From: Caulobacteraceae bacterium
Lineage (GTDB): Bacteria > Pseudomonadota > Alphaproteobacteria > Caulobacterales > Caulobacteraceae
NCBI GenBank assembly: GCA_947475415.1
Contig: CANJLH010000003.1
Coordinates: 62,001-126,000, forward strand
Direction of reading: 5' to 3'
DNA: 64,000 nt
How positions within the stretch are numbered: the stretch's first letter is position 1; each line of letters opens with the position of its first letter. Positions 37,187 to 45,000 of this stretch are shown here, in pieces. A program made the translations under genes and the position numbers. The notes under the pieces are model-generated. The model was not told the origin of the DNA and did no database searches. It was given only the letters and a program-made list of their open reading frames with translations.

Positions 37187-38217
37187 TGGCGGTGGTGTCG
37201 TTACGAGCGTTGGCGCTCCGCCGGTTCTTGACCCTGCCCTCCCCTCTCTTGCGCCTCGCTTCGGGAGGGCTCGCGGTCTACCGCGGCGGACGCACGCTTG
37301 ACCCGCGCCTGCAGGTTCTGGCCGGCGGCGGTCTCAGCCTTGCCGAAATGTCGCCGGCGGATGCTCGGCAGGCCATTGCGCGCCGCCGCCGACTTCTGCC
37401 GCACCGCCCCATATCCGGCGTGACGGCTGAGGCTGTGTCGGCAAGCGGACCGGTCCCCGCCTTGCGTATTTATCGGCCTAGCGCGCAGGATCCGAAGGCG
37501 CCGATGCTGGTGTTCGCCCACGGCGGCGGCGGCGTGCTTGGCGATCTCGACGCCAGTGACGGTCTGTGCCGCATCCTCGCGCAAGGCCTCCGCGCGCCAG
37601 TGGTGTCCGTCGAGTATCGCCTGGCGCCGGAATGCCGATTTCCCGCCGGCTTCGAGGACTTTATGGCCGCCTGTCTCTGGGCGAATGACGCTGCGCCCGC
37701 GTACGGTGCGCCTGCCGGCGAAATTATGGTCGGCGGCGAGGGTATCGGCGGAACATTCGCCGCCGCGCTCTGCCAGGCGCTGAAAGACGCCGGGAAGCCC
37801 CAACCCACCCTCCAGATTCTTCTATATCCCTGGATCGACCTCTCGAGCGAGACCCCCTCAATGACCACCTATGCCGACGCTTTTCCATTGTCGCGCACCA
37901 CCCTGACCTGGCTCGCGGGCCACTACCTGGGACCGCAGGACGACCCCGGCGACTCCCGCGTTTCACCATTGCGCACAACCGAACTGTGCGGCCTGGCGCC
38001 CGCCGTGGTCGCCACCGCCGGCTTCGATCCCCTGGTCGATCAGGGCGAGGCTTACGCCAAGGCGCTGGAGGCCGCCGGCACGCCGGTGACCTACCGCAGT
38101 TACGATAGCCTTACCCACGGCTTCGCGGCCTTCGCCGGCGCCGTGCCCGCCGCGGAAGCCGCCTGTCGCGAAATCGCCGTCCTCGGCCGCGTCGCCCTTG
38201 AAGCGAGGATATCCTGA
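37186..38217 (+). CDS. HSL-type alpha/beta-hydrolase homologue lacking the nucleophile serine
   Basis: A 343-aa member of the hormone-sensitive-lipase (esterase IV) family by fold. The oxyanion motif HGGGG is at 112-116, EYRLAPE at 143-149, ILLYPWIDLSSETPS in the middle, the acid Asp281 in AGFDPLVDQGEAY and His311 in LTHGF. The nucleophile elbow, normally GDSAGG, reads GEGIGG (184-189), so Gly186 stands in place of Ser. The DNA is clear (GGC GAG GGT ATC GGC GGA). It may be inactive as an esterase and act as a binder or decoy. An N-terminal hydrophobic stretch precedes the domain. It is coupled to tetR and the oxidoreductase. Confidence 0.85.
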   Translation: MAVVSLRALALRRFLTLPSPLLRLASGGLAVYRGGRTLDPRLQVLAGGGLSLAEMSPADARQAIARRRRLLPHRPISGVTAEAVSASGPVPALRIYRPSAQDPKAPMLVFAHGGGGVLGDLDASDGLCRILAQGLRAPVVSVEYRLAPECRFPAGFEDFMAACLWANDAAPAYGAPAGEIMVGGEGIGGTFAAALCQALKDAGKPQPTLQILLYPWIDLSSETPSMTTYADAFPLSRTTLTWLAGHYLGPQDDPGDSRVSPLRTTELCGLAPAVVATAGFDPLVDQGEAYAKALEAAGTPVTYRSYDSLTHGFAAFAGAVPAAEAACREIAVLGRVALEARIS

Positions 38218-39203
38218 TGCGCGCGCTGGTCGTCGAGGCTCTGGCGCCGGGCTACGCCGGCTGCGTTATCAAGGATATCGCGCGACCTGAACCCGAGGTG
38301 GGTGAGGTGCGTGTCAAGGTCCGGGCGGCAGCGGTGAGCTTCCCAGATCTATTGCAGACTCGCGGCGAGTATCAGCACAAACCTCCCCTGCCATTCATTT
38401 CCGGAACCGAGTTCGCCGGCGAGATTGAGGCGCTCGGCGACGGCGTGACCGGCTGGAAAGTCGGTGATCAGGTGACCAGCGGCGGCGCACGTGTGGGCGG
38501 GTTCTGCGAATACGCGGTTACAGGCGCCGATCAATTGCGCCCGATGCCGTCAGACTTCAGCTACGCCCAGGCCGCCGGCTATGGCGGCGCATACCTCACC
38601 GCCTATGTGTCCCTGGTCCGCCGCGCCAATATTCAGCCGGGCGAATGGCTGCTGGTGCACGGCGCGGCCGGCGGCGTTGGCCTGGCCGCCGTCGATCTGG
38701 GCAAACAGCTGGGCGCGCGGGTGATCGCCGCCTCGGCCTCGGATGAAAAGCTCGCCATCGTCGCGCGCGAATACGCCCCGGACCACACCATCAACATCAC
38801 CGGCGGATTTCGCGAACAGGTGAAGGCGCTCACCGGCGGGCGCGGCGCGGACGTCATCTATGACCCGGTCGGCGGCGACGTCTTCGATGAGTCCGTACGT
38901 TGCATCGCCTTTGACGGCCGCCTCCTGGTGGTCGGTTTTACCTCGGGCCGACTGCCGGTGCTGCCGGCCAACTATGCGTTGATCAAGGGCTTTTCATTGG
39001 TGGGCGTGCGCGCCGGCGAATATGGGCGCCAGTTTCCCGACCGCGGGCGCGAGAACCGCGACGCCATCTTCGCCCTCGCCGACAAGGGCCTGATCAAACC
39101 GCGCGTCGACCGAGAGTTTCCGCTCAGCGAATGGCGAGCGGCCTTCGAAACCTTGGCGGGCCGCCAGGTTGTGGGCAAGACGATCATCCGGCCCGATCTT
39201 TAG
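38217..39203 (+). CDS. NADPH:quinone oxidoreductase family protein (zinc-free MDR)
   Basis: A 328-aa medium-chain reductase. The N-terminal GroES-like part has VKVRAAAVSFPDLLQTRGEYQHKPPLPFISGTEFAGEIEALG and lacks the zinc ligands of alcohol dehydrogenases. The Rossmann part has VHGAAGGVGLAAVDLGKQLGARVIA and GRGADVIYDPVGGDVFDESVRC. Such enzymes reduce quinones or enoyl compounds such as acyl-CoA enones. It is the last gene of the TetR operon, with a TGATG overlap to the hydrolase-like gene. A strong palindrome follows. Confidence 0.9.
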   Translation: MRALVVEALAPGYAGCVIKDIARPEPEVGEVRVKVRAAAVSFPDLLQTRGEYQHKPPLPFISGTEFAGEIEALGDGVTGWKVGDQVTSGGARVGGFCEYAVTGADQLRPMPSDFSYAQAAGYGGAYLTAYVSLVRRANIQPGEWLLVHGAAGGVGLAAVDLGKQLGARVIAASASDEKLAIVAREYAPDHTINITGGFREQVKALTGGRGADVIYDPVGGDVFDESVRCIAFDGRLLVVGFTSGRLPVLPANYALIKGFSLVGVRAGEYGRQFPDRGRENRDAIFALADKGLIKPRVDREFPLSEWRAAFETLAGRQVVGKTIIRPDL

Positions 39204-39227
39204 AGTGTGGCAATTCAAGATAGAACC

Positions 39228-39261
39228 TTATCGGATCAGGTGATTTCGCCTGATCCGATAA
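39228..39261. repeat. 13-bp-arm palindrome, terminator or REP-like element
   Basis: TTATCGGATCAGG (39228-39240) and CCTGATCCGATAA (39249-39261) are perfect complements around an 8-nt loop. Flanks AGAACC and TGGTCT extend the pairing imperfectly. No T-run follows. It sits between convergent genes, so it may end both transcripts. The high regularity also fits a dispersed intergenic palindromic repeat of alphaproteobacteria; only one copy is in this window. Confidence 0.65.
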
Positions 39262-39265
39262 TGGT

Positions 39266-39742
39266 CTAGGCCCCGAGTCGCTTCAGCGGCGCGCCTTCCA
39301 GCCGCCTTGTGGTCCAGTCATCCAGCGTCGCCGCACCGAGGCTGTCATAGAAAGCGATGGACGGCGCGTTCCAATCCAGCACCGACCATTCCAGCCGCTC
39401 CAGGCCTTCGGCGACACACCGCCTGGCGAGGGATTTCAGCAACGCCTTGCCTGCCCCCCTCCCCCGCGCCAGCGGATTCACGAAGAGGTCCTCAAGCCAG
39501 ATCCCATGGCGACCAGTGAAGGTCGAGTAGCTGTAGAACCACAAGGAAAACCCCACCGGGTCTCCATCCAGTTCGGCGATCTCGCTGAACGCCCGTGGAT
39601 TTTCGCCGAACAGGGCCCGCGATGTGTCGGCCACGGTTGCAACCACGGTGTGGGCCAGCTTTTCGTACGCCGCCAGAGCCAGGATGAACCCATGCACAAG
39701 TCCTGCGTCGCGCGGCTCCGCCGGACGGATCTTCAGCACCAT
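39266..39742 (-). CDS. GNAT-family N-acetyltransferase
   Basis: A 158-aa acetyltransferase. The acetyl-CoA site (motif A) is VNPLARGRGAGKALLKSLARRC, preceded by GIWLEDLFV and followed by LEWSVLDWNAPSIAFYDSLGA, a pattern close to the diamine (spermidine/thialysine) acetyltransferase group. The substrate is not determined. The ATG is 4 bp from the upstream crotonase stop on the same strand, so it is the last gene of the MBL-crotonase-GNAT operon. Confidence 0.88.
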   Translation of the reverse strand: MVLKIRPAEPRDAGLVHGFILALAAYEKLAHTVVATVADTSRALFGENPRAFSEIAELDGDPVGFSLWFYSYSTFTGRHGIWLEDLFVNPLARGRGAGKALLKSLARRCVAEGLERLEWSVLDWNAPSIAFYDSLGAATLDDWTTRRLEGAPLKRLGA

Positions 39743-39746
39743 GCCG

Positions 39747-40523
39747 TCAATCGAACCGGCTGAAGTCCGGTGTGCGCTTTTCGGAAAAGGCGTTGATGGC
39801 CTCGGTGACCTCGGGCTTGGTCAGTTGGGCGTGGAAATGCACCGCCTCCTCCGACATGCGCGCAACGATGGCTTCGGCGTCACGCATCAACGCGCGGGTC
39901 AGGCGCACGGCCGTGGGCGCGCGGGCGCATACCGCCTCGGCCGCGGCCCGGGCGCGCGAGCGGAGTTCGCTCGCCGGCACACAGGCGTTGGCCATGCCCC
40001 AGGCCACCGCCGTAGGCGCGTCGATCACCTCGCCCAGAGTCAGGACCGAGAACGCGCGCGCGTGGCCGATCCGCGCCGGCAGCAGCAGACTGGCCGCCGC
40101 CTCGGGAACCAGCCCCAGCCCCACAAAGGGCGCGGAAATCTTGGCGTCGTCGGCGACGAAGACCAGGTCGCAATGCAACAACATTGTCAGGCCAACGCCG
40201 ACCGCATGGCCGTGCACGGCCGCAATGATGGGCTTTGATGAACGACCAAGCGCTTCCAGCAGGCGGTTGCCGCGCACGCCGGCCGTCACATTGGGGTCGC
40301 CCGCGTTCACAGCGGCGAACTCGCTGAGGTCATTGCCGACGGTGAAGGCGGATCCTTCGCCCTGGATCAGGATGCAGCGTACGCGCCTGTCCTCGCAACC
40401 GGCGTCGATGGCGTCACCCAGCGCCGTATACATGACATGGGTGAGCGCGTTCTTCCGCTCGGGGCGGTTCAACGTCAGCGTCAGCACGCCGCCCGAAATG
40501 TCGCTCAGCACCAGGTCGCTCAT
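39747..40523 (-). CDS. enoyl-CoA hydratase/isomerase family protein
   Basis: A 258-aa crotonase. It has LTLNRPERKNALTHVMYTALGDAI, the oxyanion loop SAFTVGNDLSEF and VHGHAVGVGLTMLLHCDLVF. A FVGLGLVPEAAASLLLPARIG segment resembles delta-3,delta-2-enoyl-CoA isomerase-like members; only the second Glu site is kept. I prefer the second of two adjacent ATGs (40523), since AAGGA then lies 6 nt upstream; 40526 is possible. It lies 19 bp after the MBL hydrolase gene in an operon. Confidence 0.87.
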   Translation of the reverse strand: MSDLVLSDISGGVLTLTLNRPERKNALTHVMYTALGDAIDAGCEDRRVRCILIQGEGSAFTVGNDLSEFAAVNAGDPNVTAGVRGNRLLEALGRSSKPIIAAVHGHAVGVGLTMLLHCDLVFVADDAKISAPFVGLGLVPEAAASLLLPARIGHARAFSVLTLGEVIDAPTAVAWGMANACVPASELRSRARAAAEAVCARAPTAVRLTRALMRDAEAIVARMSEEAVHFHAQLTKPEVTEAINAFSEKRTPDFSRFD

Positions 40524-40542
40524 CATCGGTCCTTCATTAAGG

Positions 40543-41613
40543 TCAAGCCGTCGTTCGATACCAGTTCACGCCGGCCGAGTCGCGGTCGCGCGATATCCGG
40601 CCACGCCGGATCAGGCAGTTCAGGTGGGCGATAGCCTCGCCGGTCGCCAGATTGATCTGGTCGCCGTCAATTGTGCGCCGGAACAGCACATTGAAAACGT
40701 CGACCGCCCGCCGTGGCTCCGCCAGCACCTTGATCAACCGCGCCAGCGCATCCTCATGGCCCTCGATCAGGTGATCCAGACGCGCGTGCAGACCGAAAAA
40801 CGGCTCGTTGTGCGCCGGCAGAACCAGCACTTCATCCCCCACCTTTGTCTTGATCCGAGCCAACGAGGTCAGCCATTCGCTCAAGGGATCATTCTCCGGC
40901 TCTGTGGGGAACACCGAAACGTTGGAGGTGATCCGGGGCAGAACCTGATCGCCGGTGATGAACAGCTGCAGATCCGGACAATGAAGGCAGACGTGTTCCG
41001 GCGAATGGCCAGATCCGACCACCACCTGCCAAAGATGGTCGCCGATCATCAACTCATCACCATCGCTCAGCCGCTGAAAACTGTCGGGCAGCACGTGCAA
41101 CGCGCGACCGAAGCCGCCAAATCGGGCGCGATAGGTTTCGATGTCCTCCTCGCTCCAGCCGGCCTCCTGGTAGAATCGCACACCGTCCTCGGGCGCCTCG
41201 CGCCCGGTATCGGCGGCCAGCGACCGGCACATCAGGAACTCAAGCCGGCTGATCCACAAGCGCGTGTGAAAGCGCCGAGTCAGCCATCCGGCCATGCCGA
41301 TATGGTCCGGGTGCAGGTGGGTGACGAACACCCGCGTCACCGGCTTGCCGTCCAGCGGGCCCGCGAAAGCGGCGCGCCAGGCGTCCATCGTCGGCTGGCC
41401 TCCAAGTCCGGTATCGACGATCGCCCAGCCGCCCTGCTCAGCGATGGCCCAGCAGTTTATGGCCCCCAGAGATCCCGACAACGGCATCCGCAGCCACTTC
41501 ACCCCCGGCGCTATGTCCACAGCGCCGGTCCCAATTTCCGGTAGCGCTTCGAACGGATATTTCAGGCTGGGCCTGGGTGTTGATTCGTAAGTCGCCTCAA
41601 AGCCCTTGCTCAC
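40543..41613 (-). CDS. MBL-fold metallo-hydrolase
   Basis: A 356-aa metallo-beta-lactamase-fold hydrolase. The metal motif THLHPDHIGMAGW (HxHxDH) is present, with INCWAIAEQGGWAIVDTGLGG before it, GHSPEHVCLHC and FITGDQVLPRITSN later, plus a C-terminal winged-helix-like extension (IAHLNCLIRRGRI) as in LACTB2/glyoxalase-II-like proteins. It may hydrolyse thioesters. I start at the GTG at 41613, which has GGAGG 9 nt upstream and gives SKGFEATYES; upstream ATGs lack family similarity. It heads an operon with a crotonase and a GNAT. Confidence 0.85.
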   Translation of the reverse strand: MSKGFEATYESTPRPSLKYPFEALPEIGTGAVDIAPGVKWLRMPLSGSLGAINCWAIAEQGGWAIVDTGLGGQPTMDAWRAAFAGPLDGKPVTRVFVTHLHPDHIGMAGWLTRRFHTRLWISRLEFLMCRSLAADTGREAPEDGVRFYQEAGWSEEDIETYRARFGGFGRALHVLPDSFQRLSDGDELMIGDHLWQVVVGSGHSPEHVCLHCPDLQLFITGDQVLPRITSNVSVFPTEPENDPLSEWLTSLARIKTKVGDEVLVLPAHNEPFFGLHARLDHLIEGHEDALARLIKVLAEPRRAVDVFNVLFRRTIDGDQINLATGEAIAHLNCLIRRGRISRDRDSAGVNWYRTTA

Positions 41614-41816
41614 GATGCCGCACCTCCAAAAGATGACCATGTACGATCGAGGCCACGGTCGGATCAACGCCATTGGCGCCGCGCCTGGCTTGTTCAGGAA
41701 ACCGACAGGCGAGATTTCGTAGCAAACTCTCACGGCGCGTGGCCGGCTCAGCTTGACCCCGTTCTCACCGTAGCGCTTATGTGCCGCCCTAAATCCCTCC
41801 AGGAGCCAACCATACC

Positions 41817-43136
41817 ATGAGGCCAATCCGAATCGGGCTCATCGCCGCCCTGCTAGTGGCCATCGCCGCCCCCGCCGCCGTCATGTCGGCGGCGAAGAAG
41901 CCGCCAGCCATCGACGCCAAGGCGCGCGCCCAGGGCATGGCCGAAGCGCCAGCCGCCGCGCAGCAGATGGGCCTGAACTGCCAGGTCAGCGACGCGCGCT
42001 TCATCGGCAAATCCGAGAATAGGAAGGCCAAGACCTCGCAGACTTTCTATGAGGTCGATTGCGCCTCCGGTCCTGGTTTCCTGCTCCAGGTCGGCGCTGG
42101 CGGCGACAAGTCCGGCGCGTTCTCCTGCATCGAGGCCAACACCCCAGTTGATGGCAAGGCGCCCACCACGAGCTGCATTCTGCCTGGCAACGCCGATCCC
42201 AAGGCCGACCTGGCGCCGCTGATGCAAAAGGCGGGAGTCCGGTGCACGCCCACTGGGGCGCGGGGCATCGGCCAAAGCCCCACCAGCACATTCCTGGAAG
42301 TGGCCTGCCAAGAGGGTCCCGGATACATCGTCATCGGCAGCGCGCCGCTGGACATCAGCAAGCCGGTCGAGGCGCAAAATTGCCTCAACTACGATGACGC
42401 TCAGTCCAACGTTAAGTGCACCTTGTCCGACAAGGTCACGCGCTTGGCTGTTGTCGACCGTTACGTCGCCGCGGCGAAGAACAATTGCGCGATCAAGGAC
42501 CGTCGCTATCTCGGTGCGACAAAGGATGGCGCGAATTTCTACGAAACCTCTTGCAACGACGGCAAGGGCTACATCTACAAGGTGGGCGGCGATGGCGCCC
42601 TGGCCCAGACCTGGGATTGCGCAAAGGCCCTAGGCATTCTCGGTGGTTGCACGCTTACCGATGCCCGCGAAGCCGCGACGGAGCAGGCCGGCCTCTATAC
42701 CAAGCTCGCGAACGCCGCTGGATTTTCCTGCAATGTTGACCGTTACGCCATTTTTCCGGCGCCTCCCGGCAAGGACATCGTCGAACTGGTCTGCAAGGAT
42801 GGCACGGGCGGCGTTGCGGTGTTCGACTCGGCAAACAAGGGCGTTGTCTACAATTGCAGCTACGCGCTGGTGGCCGGCTATCGCTGCGGCCTGAACAAGC
42901 AGGAGACCGGCTATTCGGCGCTCACTGCTGACCTCCGCAAACTGAATGTCCAAACCTGCACCGCCTCGGAATCCCGTGTCGCTGGTCAGACGGCGCAGGG
43001 CACCATCCTGATGGAAGTGGCCTGCTCCGACGGCCTGAAAGGATACATTATTGAATACAATAAGAATCCGGTCAGCCCTGTGAAGGCGACAAGTTGCGCG
43101 TTCATGGGAGGCTGTAAGCTCAAGGGCAACACCTGA
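41817..43136 (+). CDS. exported protein of five tandem four-cysteine repeats
   Basis: A 439-aa protein with a signal peptide (residues 1-25) and five repeats of about 76-88 residues. Each repeat has a C-x(n)-(T/F)xEV/YET-xC-xxGxG(Y/F) core, then C and a final C near (G)GC-xL. Cys positions are 55/82/104/120, 143/164/189/201, 224/246/268/278, 305/326/347/357 and 381/403/427/433. Two disulfides per repeat in the periplasm are likely. Repeats diverge strongly, so the duplication is old. No enzyme motif is seen. AGGAG precedes the ATG, and a strong terminator follows, so it is a single-gene unit. Confidence 0.8.
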   Translation: MRPIRIGLIAALLVAIAAPAAVMSAAKKPPAIDAKARAQGMAEAPAAAQQMGLNCQVSDARFIGKSENRKAKTSQTFYEVDCASGPGFLLQVGAGGDKSGAFSCIEANTPVDGKAPTTSCILPGNADPKADLAPLMQKAGVRCTPTGARGIGQSPTSTFLEVACQEGPGYIVIGSAPLDISKPVEAQNCLNYDDAQSNVKCTLSDKVTRLAVVDRYVAAAKNNCAIKDRRYLGATKDGANFYETSCNDGKGYIYKVGGDGALAQTWDCAKALGILGGCTLTDAREAATEQAGLYTKLANAAGFSCNVDRYAIFPAPPGKDIVELVCKDGTGGVAVFDSANKGVVYNCSYALVAGYRCGLNKQETGYSALTADLRKLNVQTCTASESRVAGQTAQGTILMEVACSDGLKGYIIEYNKNPVSPVKATSCAFMGGCKLKGNT

Positions 43137-43159
43137 GCCCAGCGTTGAACGTATGTTTC

Positions 43160-43190
43160 TGGGCCCGTCGGTTCGCCGGCGGGCCCATTT
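43160..43190 (+). terminator. rho-independent terminator after the Cys-repeat gene
   Basis: TGGGCCCGTCGG and CCGGCGGGCCCA form a 12-bp stem with one G-U pair around a TTCG tetraloop, followed by TTT. It lies 24 bp past the stop codon and 17 bp before the convergent ligase stop. Confidence 0.85.
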
Positions 43191-43206
43191 CGTTGGAGCC
43201 AGTTGC

Positions 43207-44985
43207 TCAGGCGTCGAACGTGATCACCTCGGCGTCAGGGGCGTCAGCGAACATCCGCTGAACCTGCGCCTCATGACGGCGCCGGGCCAAGGACTGGGCG
43301 ATATAGCCCTTGTCGGTGATCTCACCGGCGGCGGGGTCCGGTCCATCGGCCAGCACCAACGCCCGAATGACTCGACCGCCTTGACCGCGGGCCTCGCGAT
43401 TTAGCCGCTCCAGTCCAACATAGACCGCTTGCGCGATGGCGGCGGGCGGCAATTCCGGATTCGGATAGAACAGGATGCCCACTCCGTCCCGACTCTCACC
43501 ACAGACCACCCCATCGGTCACCGCCCCGCCGATCGCCGAAATCGCGGCGATTCGAATCTCACCCACGTTTACGAAGGTTCCAGACGACAATTTGAAGTTT
43601 TCCGATAGCCGCCCGTCGAAGGCGAGGCCCTGGCGAGGATCGTCTGGATTGATCAACCGTGCGGCGTCGCCCATCCGGTAGTAGCCCTGCTCGTCGAATG
43701 CCTGGGCGGTGAGGTCGGGACGGTCGAGGTAGCCCGGAGTAACCTGCGGCCCCCGCACCCGCACCTCCAGTTTTCCGTCCTCCGGAACAAGGCGAATCGA
43801 AGTTCCCGGGATCGGCAGGCCCACCAGCCCCACCCGGTCGTTGGTCCAGAACACCTGACAGGCTCGCGGCCCTGTCTCGGTCGATCCGAAGCTCGAGGCG
43901 AAGCTGATTTTCTCGCCTACCGTGCGCACAGCCACTTCCTGGACACGATCGGCCACAGCCTGACCCAATGCCGCACCGCCGTATTGCAATTGGCGCACCC
44001 GGGCGAAGAAATTGCGCGCCAGGTTCTCGTCCCGCTCCAGCGCTTCGACGAACAGCGCCCAGCCGGCGGGCGCCATGTTCTGAACGGTTGGCGAAACCAT
44101 GCGCAGATTCTCAAGAGTCTGGCCGAACCTCGCTGCGGTGGGCTGACCTAAGTCGATATGAAGGGCTCCGCCCCGGTGCGCGATCATATGCAGGACGGAA
44201 TTGGAGCCCATGGAATGGCTCCAGGGCGAAGAATCCACCATTACCGGCGGATCTGAATCCTCAAAACAGCCCGTGATCTGGGCGGCATTCAGCGCCACAC
44301 CGCGGTGGCGAAAGATCACCGCCTTCGGATGGCCGGTCGACCCTGAAGTCAGCAGGTAAAGGGCGCTGTCGTCGGGTTGGGACACTGGCGCAGCGGGCGG
44401 TCCCAGTCGCATGAGCTGGTCAAGGCTGAGATCACCCGGACGCGCGTTCGCCGCCGCGATCACCGGCAAACCGTTAAGGCATTCCGCGCCCAAGCCCTCG
44501 CCGAACAGCGCCGCATCGTCGGTGAACACTGCCGCCGGCTGCAATAACTCCACTGCATAGGTTAGTCGCGACAGGATCGCGCCGACCAGACCATACTGGG
44601 GGGAGACCGGCGCGACTGGCATGGCTTGGCTGGCGGCTGCGTATTTGACCAGGGCGTGATCAATGCCGTTGCGGGCCAGGAACAGCAGCGGACGAGGCCC
44701 CACCACCCCGAGCCCGCGCAAGCCGCCGGCGATAGCGGCGATCTGCGCCGCGGCATCAGAATAGGTCGCCGTACGCCAGCCTGGCCCCGAGCGCTCCGCC
44801 ACCCACACCGCGTTTGGCGTCGCGATGGCCCAGTGGTCCACCGCGGCGTTGAGAGTCAGGAATCTCTGATCGATCGGGGTGGGGTTGGTGAGCCGGATCG
44901 CGCCGTCGGCCTCATACGCGACCTCCAATTCCACCGGCGCATAGCGGGCATTGCGAAACGGGGCGGCGGCGAGTCTGGCGGTCAT
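43207..44985 (-). CDS. feruloyl-CoA synthase-like AMP-forming acyl-CoA ligase
   Basis: A 592-aa ANL-superfamily ligase. The AMP/phosphate loop is LLTSGSTGHPKAVIFRHRG, the adenine motif is SSFGSTETGPRACQVFW, and MGDAARLINPDDPRQGLAFDGRLSENFKLSSGTFVNVGEIR is the hinge region. The late catalytic Lys lies in GEITDKGYIAQSLARRR. The long form and LSSGTFVNVG match feruloyl-CoA synthases, which activate hydroxycinnamates with CoA; other aryl or acyl acids are possible. No feruloyl-CoA hydratase or vanillin genes are next to it. It follows dihydroorotase by 15 bp on the same strand. Confidence 0.85.
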   Translation of the reverse strand: MTARLAAAPFRNARYAPVELEVAYEADGAIRLTNPTPIDQRFLTLNAAVDHWAIATPNAVWVAERSGPGWRTATYSDAAAQIAAIAGGLRGLGVVGPRPLLFLARNGIDHALVKYAAASQAMPVAPVSPQYGLVGAILSRLTYAVELLQPAAVFTDDAALFGEGLGAECLNGLPVIAAANARPGDLSLDQLMRLGPPAAPVSQPDDSALYLLTSGSTGHPKAVIFRHRGVALNAAQITGCFEDSDPPVMVDSSPWSHSMGSNSVLHMIAHRGGALHIDLGQPTAARFGQTLENLRMVSPTVQNMAPAGWALFVEALERDENLARNFFARVRQLQYGGAALGQAVADRVQEVAVRTVGEKISFASSFGSTETGPRACQVFWTNDRVGLVGLPIPGTSIRLVPEDGKLEVRVRGPQVTPGYLDRPDLTAQAFDEQGYYRMGDAARLINPDDPRQGLAFDGRLSENFKLSSGTFVNVGEIRIAAISAIGGAVTDGVVCGESRDGVGILFYPNPELPPAAIAQAVYVGLERLNREARGQGGRVIRALVLADGPDPAAGEITDKGYIAQSLARRRHEAQVQRMFADAPDAEVITFDA

Positions 44986-45000
44986 GGGATGCGCGAGGCC

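Noticed and set aside
39772..41544. 590-codon plus-strand frame across the crotonase and MBL genes
   Set aside because: It spans two well-supported minus-strand genes and has no protein-like motifs.
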